From Neurospora crassa OR74A (Eukaryota; Ascomycota; Sordariomycetes; Sordariales; Sordariaceae): a DNA stretch of 64,000 nucleotides. Numbering within the stretch: position 1 is the stretch's first letter; each line of letters begins with the position of its first letter. This document shows positions 60,853 through 64,000 of the stretch, in pieces. The stretch covers positions 2,604,001 to 2,668,000 of the forward strand of contig NC_026504.1 in NCBI RefSeq assembly GCF_000182925.2, read 5' to 3'. Both the position numbers and the translations under genes were made by a program. The notes beneath the pieces are model-generated. The model was not told the origin of the DNA, ran no database searches, and saw only the letters and a list, made by a program, of their open reading frames with translations.

Positions 60853-60881
60853 GGTTACGGTTACGCGAGCCGATCAGGCCC
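60853..60881 (-). repeat. Right terminal inverted repeat of the Harbinger element
   Basis: Reverse complement begins GGGCCTGATCGGCTCGCGTA. Inside it several GGTTACG copies follow (60717-60850). Confidence 0.85.
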
Positions 60882-60884
60882 TTA

Positions 60885-61294
60885 GTACACTACTTACATT
60901 AGTGTAGGCAGGTACCTCTACCTGCACGACCATACCACATGGCGCTTACCCTACGTATCCAGTACTTTCCCACGCCAGTACCTGCATCTGGCTGATCTTA
61001 GGACGCCACTTAAGGTTCTCGTTCGTCCCAAACCTTGAGGTTTCTCTTTCGCTTCCCTTCCAGAGCTAGGGTTAGGGGTAGAGCTTGCCGGCGGCAGAGC
61101 TGATGTCGTTGCGGGGGAACTGATCTCCAACGATTCCCAGCACGAGACATGAGGGGAACTCAACTGGAGGGGAAAACAAACCAGGAGCTCATCCTTTACA
61201 CTTTTGACCTCTTTTCCTTCTTTGACTTTCATCATTCCCCTACTCCGTGCTTCCAGCTTCCCTCTATGGTTTGCGCTCGGCGTCCACGACCTTG
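60885..61294. promoter_or_regulatory. Upstream region of the mitochondrial repeat protein
   Basis: 410 bp between the Harbinger element and the ATG at 61295. C/T-rich near the start codon (CCTTCTTTGACTTTCATCAT). An out-of-frame ATG at 61265 might be a short upstream start. Confidence 0.4.
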
Positions 61295-63678
61295 ATGCTG
61301 CCGAGAGGACTGCAGTTGTCGCAGTCCTTCAACCGGTCATGCGTGAGACTGCCCATTGCCCGATCTGCGACCACCCCCTCCATCGCCTTCTCCACGTCTG
61401 CGACCAGACGCACAAAGAGACCGAATCACAACCCAGATGCGCAGTTTGACCGGGGAGTCAGGAATGGGAATGCGAATGGGACCGTCACAAGACAGACGTC
61501 CGATGAGAGGAGCCGCAGGGTTCCTATAAGTCCGCGACAGGCCCGTTATCTAGATCAAACTGTCCGCCCTACGACAACAAACCCTGAGGGGCGACACGAA
61601 GAAAATGCAACTCAAGCCCGTCCGCTAATACGAACTGTTGCCTTCTCACCAAAAAAGACCCGTCCGCTAGTACAATATTATGATGCGGTACACCGGAAAA
61701 GAAATACCAACCCACAAGAGTCTGAGCAACAACTCCGTCCAATCGCTCGAACCGCTCGCTCCTCACTAGAAAGTGACAACGTCTTGAAAGATCGACCTGA
61801 GCTAAAGGCCCGTCCGGCAGTACGAATCATTCGTCACCTAGCCCGAGACCCCATCGAGAAGACAGACAAAAAACCCGGGTTACAGGCCCATCCGCCAGTA
61901 CGAAAGCCTCGCCGCTTGGCAAAAACCCCCGACGAGAAAAGAGGAGAATATGAGCTACAGGTCCCTCCAGCAGCTCGACCTGTTAATTGGCGAAAAGAAG
62001 ACTTCCTTGGAGAAAGGACTGCAGATTCTCGGTTAGATTCTGTGCCAGCCAAAAAGCCAACATGGGCTACCTCTCCGTTGGAAAAACCCAAGCGGAAAAG
62101 GAGTAGCGCCGAAGCCTCTGGAGCCAGAAAGGATACAGAGACCGGCTTCGAAGAGGTATTTCCTTCGCAAAGCGAGCTTCAAGCGTGGTTCAAAGAATTT
62201 ACGTCCGAGCGATCCAATTTCGAAGCCCCCGCTCAGTCAGTACCACTGGAGCTTCTCCAAATGCGCGTCAAGAAATCCTTTGAACAGGACAAGGTGGAGA
62301 GCGAGAAGGAGATGAGAAGACTCGAGGGAGCGGGGTTTTCAGGGCCTATAAAGATGGATCCCCGTCATGGGACTGTCGGGCCCATCACTCTTCGTCAACC
62401 TAGGGACGAGTTCGACACTCTGGTGTCCTCAGTCGACATGGAGGAGAAACCAGCAGTCGAGCAGAGCGACGAAGACGGCGGGCCAGCAATCATTGTGCTT
62501 GACTGTGTCTCCCGCTCCCTTCTAGAGTCCGACTTTCGTCACATTGCCGGTCATGGCCAGCATGTAGACGGGTGGACTTATGGCCTTGTCAAGGGTACGT
62601 TTGCGAGACTCGTGTGATATACTGTAGCGTCTTGGGTTCGTTGGAACCACCTGCGACTTCTCAATACTGACATTGAATCCTCTGACCAGTTGTCCAATCC
62701 CGATCCCGAACTACACATGAACCACAAGGCTGTTATTTCCTCTTCTTTGACAATGAGTCCAATGCTCGAGCATACATAAATGTTCTGGAACGCTTGCATA
62801 ATAAGTCACGTCAGCGTTTGCCAAAAGAATGGCGACAGACGACCACGGCCACGCCGACACCGGTTCAACCTGCTGGGGAGCCAGAAGGCTCAGAAGATGT
62901 GGAAGAAAGCGCCGACGAGCTTCCGGACGTGGATGAACAACAGGGGGATGGCCTCGGCAAACGCAGTGAATATGCCGTCGCCACTTCCATCCCAGACGAT
63001 GACGGCCTGGACGCTGCTCGCTACACATTACTGCCCCCTACAGCGCCCCTGCATTACCAAATCTTCACCAGAGACAACATCCTCGAATTCGAGAACATAC
63101 GGGAGGCAAGTAAGGGCCTGCGGCCTCAGCAGCTTCTCTCACAACCAAAATCCAAGCGTAGTGGAGCAGGCTCCTTCATATCCCCGCCTCCCAACGACCT
63201 CATCAACTACGCCCAAGACCCTCAGATAGAGCATAGCAGAAACAGCGCCCTAGTGCACCTCGTCGGGACCAAAATGACCATTCGGGCCTTGCGCACCGCC
63301 ATTGAAATCGACTCCGAGGCGCGCAACTATCCGTGGCAATTGCTTCAAGAGGAGGAGCCAGCGGCGACGACTTCTACAGCAAGGAAGACGACGGAGCAGC
63401 AAGGAAAGGATGAAGAGGATGCAGCAATCAAGCCCATCTTATCCACGCTCTCCACCATCAAGTTCAGCAAGTTCAACGAGTACAGAATCGAGCACGAGCT
63501 GGACGAGTTCTCGGGCGGTCAGATGGATGAAGGGGAGATGCGCGGGTTTTCACGGTTCGTGGTCTCGTTTGCGGACGTGAGTGAGGCTAGGAGGTTTGTC
63601 AGGACGTGGCACAAGAGGGAGATGCTGGATCCGAGGACTGAGAGGATGGTGCTTGTTAATGTCACGTCTCTTTGGTAG
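61295..63678 (+). CDS. Probable mitochondrial protein with 25-residue repeats and RRM-like segment
   Basis: Two exons, 61295-62594 and 62690-63678 (95-bp intron), giving 762 residues. The start MLPRGLQLSQSFNRSCVRLP and following SIAFSTSATRRTKRP are Arg/Ser-rich without acids, a strong mitochondrial presequence. Residues about 90-235 hold a degenerate repeat of the form xRPxVRxxRxLAxxPxEK. The part spanning the intron (AIIVLDCVSRSLLESDFRHI...GWTYGLVK|VVQSRS...GCYFLFFDNESNARAYINVL) resembles an RRM beta-alpha-beta pattern. The C-terminus has a further ordered region ending VRTWHKREMLDPRTERMVLV. I do not recognise a named homologue; a mitochondrial RNA-related role is inferred only. Confidence 0.75.
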
Positions 63679-64000
63679 GGCAATTTTCTAGTATTAATGT
63701 GGAATGCAGTTAGGCGCGTGGATGTAGATCACGTTGTTTGCATATGGAGGGATTTGTATAGTGGTATGGATGGGCTCTATGTACTATTCCATGTATATTA
63801 TTTCCTTCGATGATGGATAGAGAAAACCAGCCATGGCGTCTAGGCAGGCCAACCTCGTTCCTCTTCACTTTGGAAACAGGCACACGCTCATCTCCAGGCG
63901 GTATGTGCCACAAAAATAACGAAAGGGGCTGTTTAGATCCCCTGCCCCCCGCGCCCCTCAAGACTGACTCTAGACCTATTGGGCATTGCCTTACTTTGTG
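63679..64000. other. 3' flank at window end
   Basis: Presumed 3' UTR and beyond. No gene seen. Confidence 0.5.

Larger units (their letters stand above)
56753..60881. mobile_element. PIF/Harbinger-type DNA transposon, RIP-mutated
   Basis: 4129 bp with terminal inverted repeats starting GGGCCTGATCGGCTCGCGT (28 of 29 bp identical) and a 3-bp TTA duplicate on each side (56750-56752 and 60882-60884). TTA/TWA target duplication is the hallmark of PIF/Harbinger. The interior is AT-rich with TAG/TAA stops, while roughly the outer 100 bp at each end keep normal GC. It contains a degenerate HARBI1-type nuclease on the minus strand and a second frame on the plus strand, the usual two-gene arrangement. 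Clearly dead. Confidence 0.85.

Noticed and set aside
60715-60881. GGTTACG array considered as telomere-like repeat
   Set aside because: Not TTAGGG, irregular spacing, and placed at a transposon end with a matching TIR and TTA duplicate.

Overview
The window is nuclear DNA of a filamentous ascomycete. It has many short introns (56-100 bp) with GTRNGT donors, compact GC-rich genes, and fungal families such as Erg25, kapC, the DASH subunit Dad4 and INO80 subunits. Two AT-rich blocks carry the C-to-T / G-to-A signature of repeat-induced point mutation (RIP). I infer a Sordariomycete, probably Sordariales (Neurospora/Sordaria-like); species cannot be set from the sequence alone. Three 100-N runs mark scaffold gaps in a draft assembly.

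Layout. 1-4067: the N-terminal two-thirds of a Slh1/ASCC3-type Ski2-like helicase (minus strand, runs off the left edge). 4423-18954: a RIP-mutated pogo/Fot1-type DNA transposon, about 3.1 kb when intact, split by a complete 11.4-kb Ty3/gypsy LTR retrotransposon with two 694-bp LTRs. The pogo element itself sits at the centre of an imperfect palindrome. 20082-25180: Rab GTPase Sec4 and mitochondrial Nca2 (both minus). 25480-25892: a MITE-like element with about 115-bp terminal inverted repeats. 27540-36826: Erg25 sterol C-4 methyl oxidase, a pterin carbinolamine dehydratase (PCD), a metal-dependent amidohydrolase and the bZIP factor KapC. 38619-40868: a proline/serine-rich protein of unknown function with a disrupted 3' end. 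44121-46877: profilin and Got1, convergent. 48049-52848: Ies6, Dad4 and Arp5. 53971-56379: Afg2/Drg1 AAA-ATPase with a degenerate first ATPase domain. 56753-60881: a 4.1-kb RIP-mutated PIF/Harbinger transposon with TTA target duplications. 61295-63678: a probable mitochondrial protein with a 25-residue repeat.

How the genes relate. Most are unrelated housekeeping genes. The clearest functional neighbourhood is Ies6 and Arp5, which form one module of the INO80 chromatin remodeller and are encoded about 1.6 kb apart, divergently, with the kinetochore gene DAD4 between them. Sec4, Got1 and profilin all serve secretion or polarised growth but are not arranged as a unit.

Exon boundaries were derived by hand from splice signals, reading-frame continuity and family motifs. 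No database search was possible.
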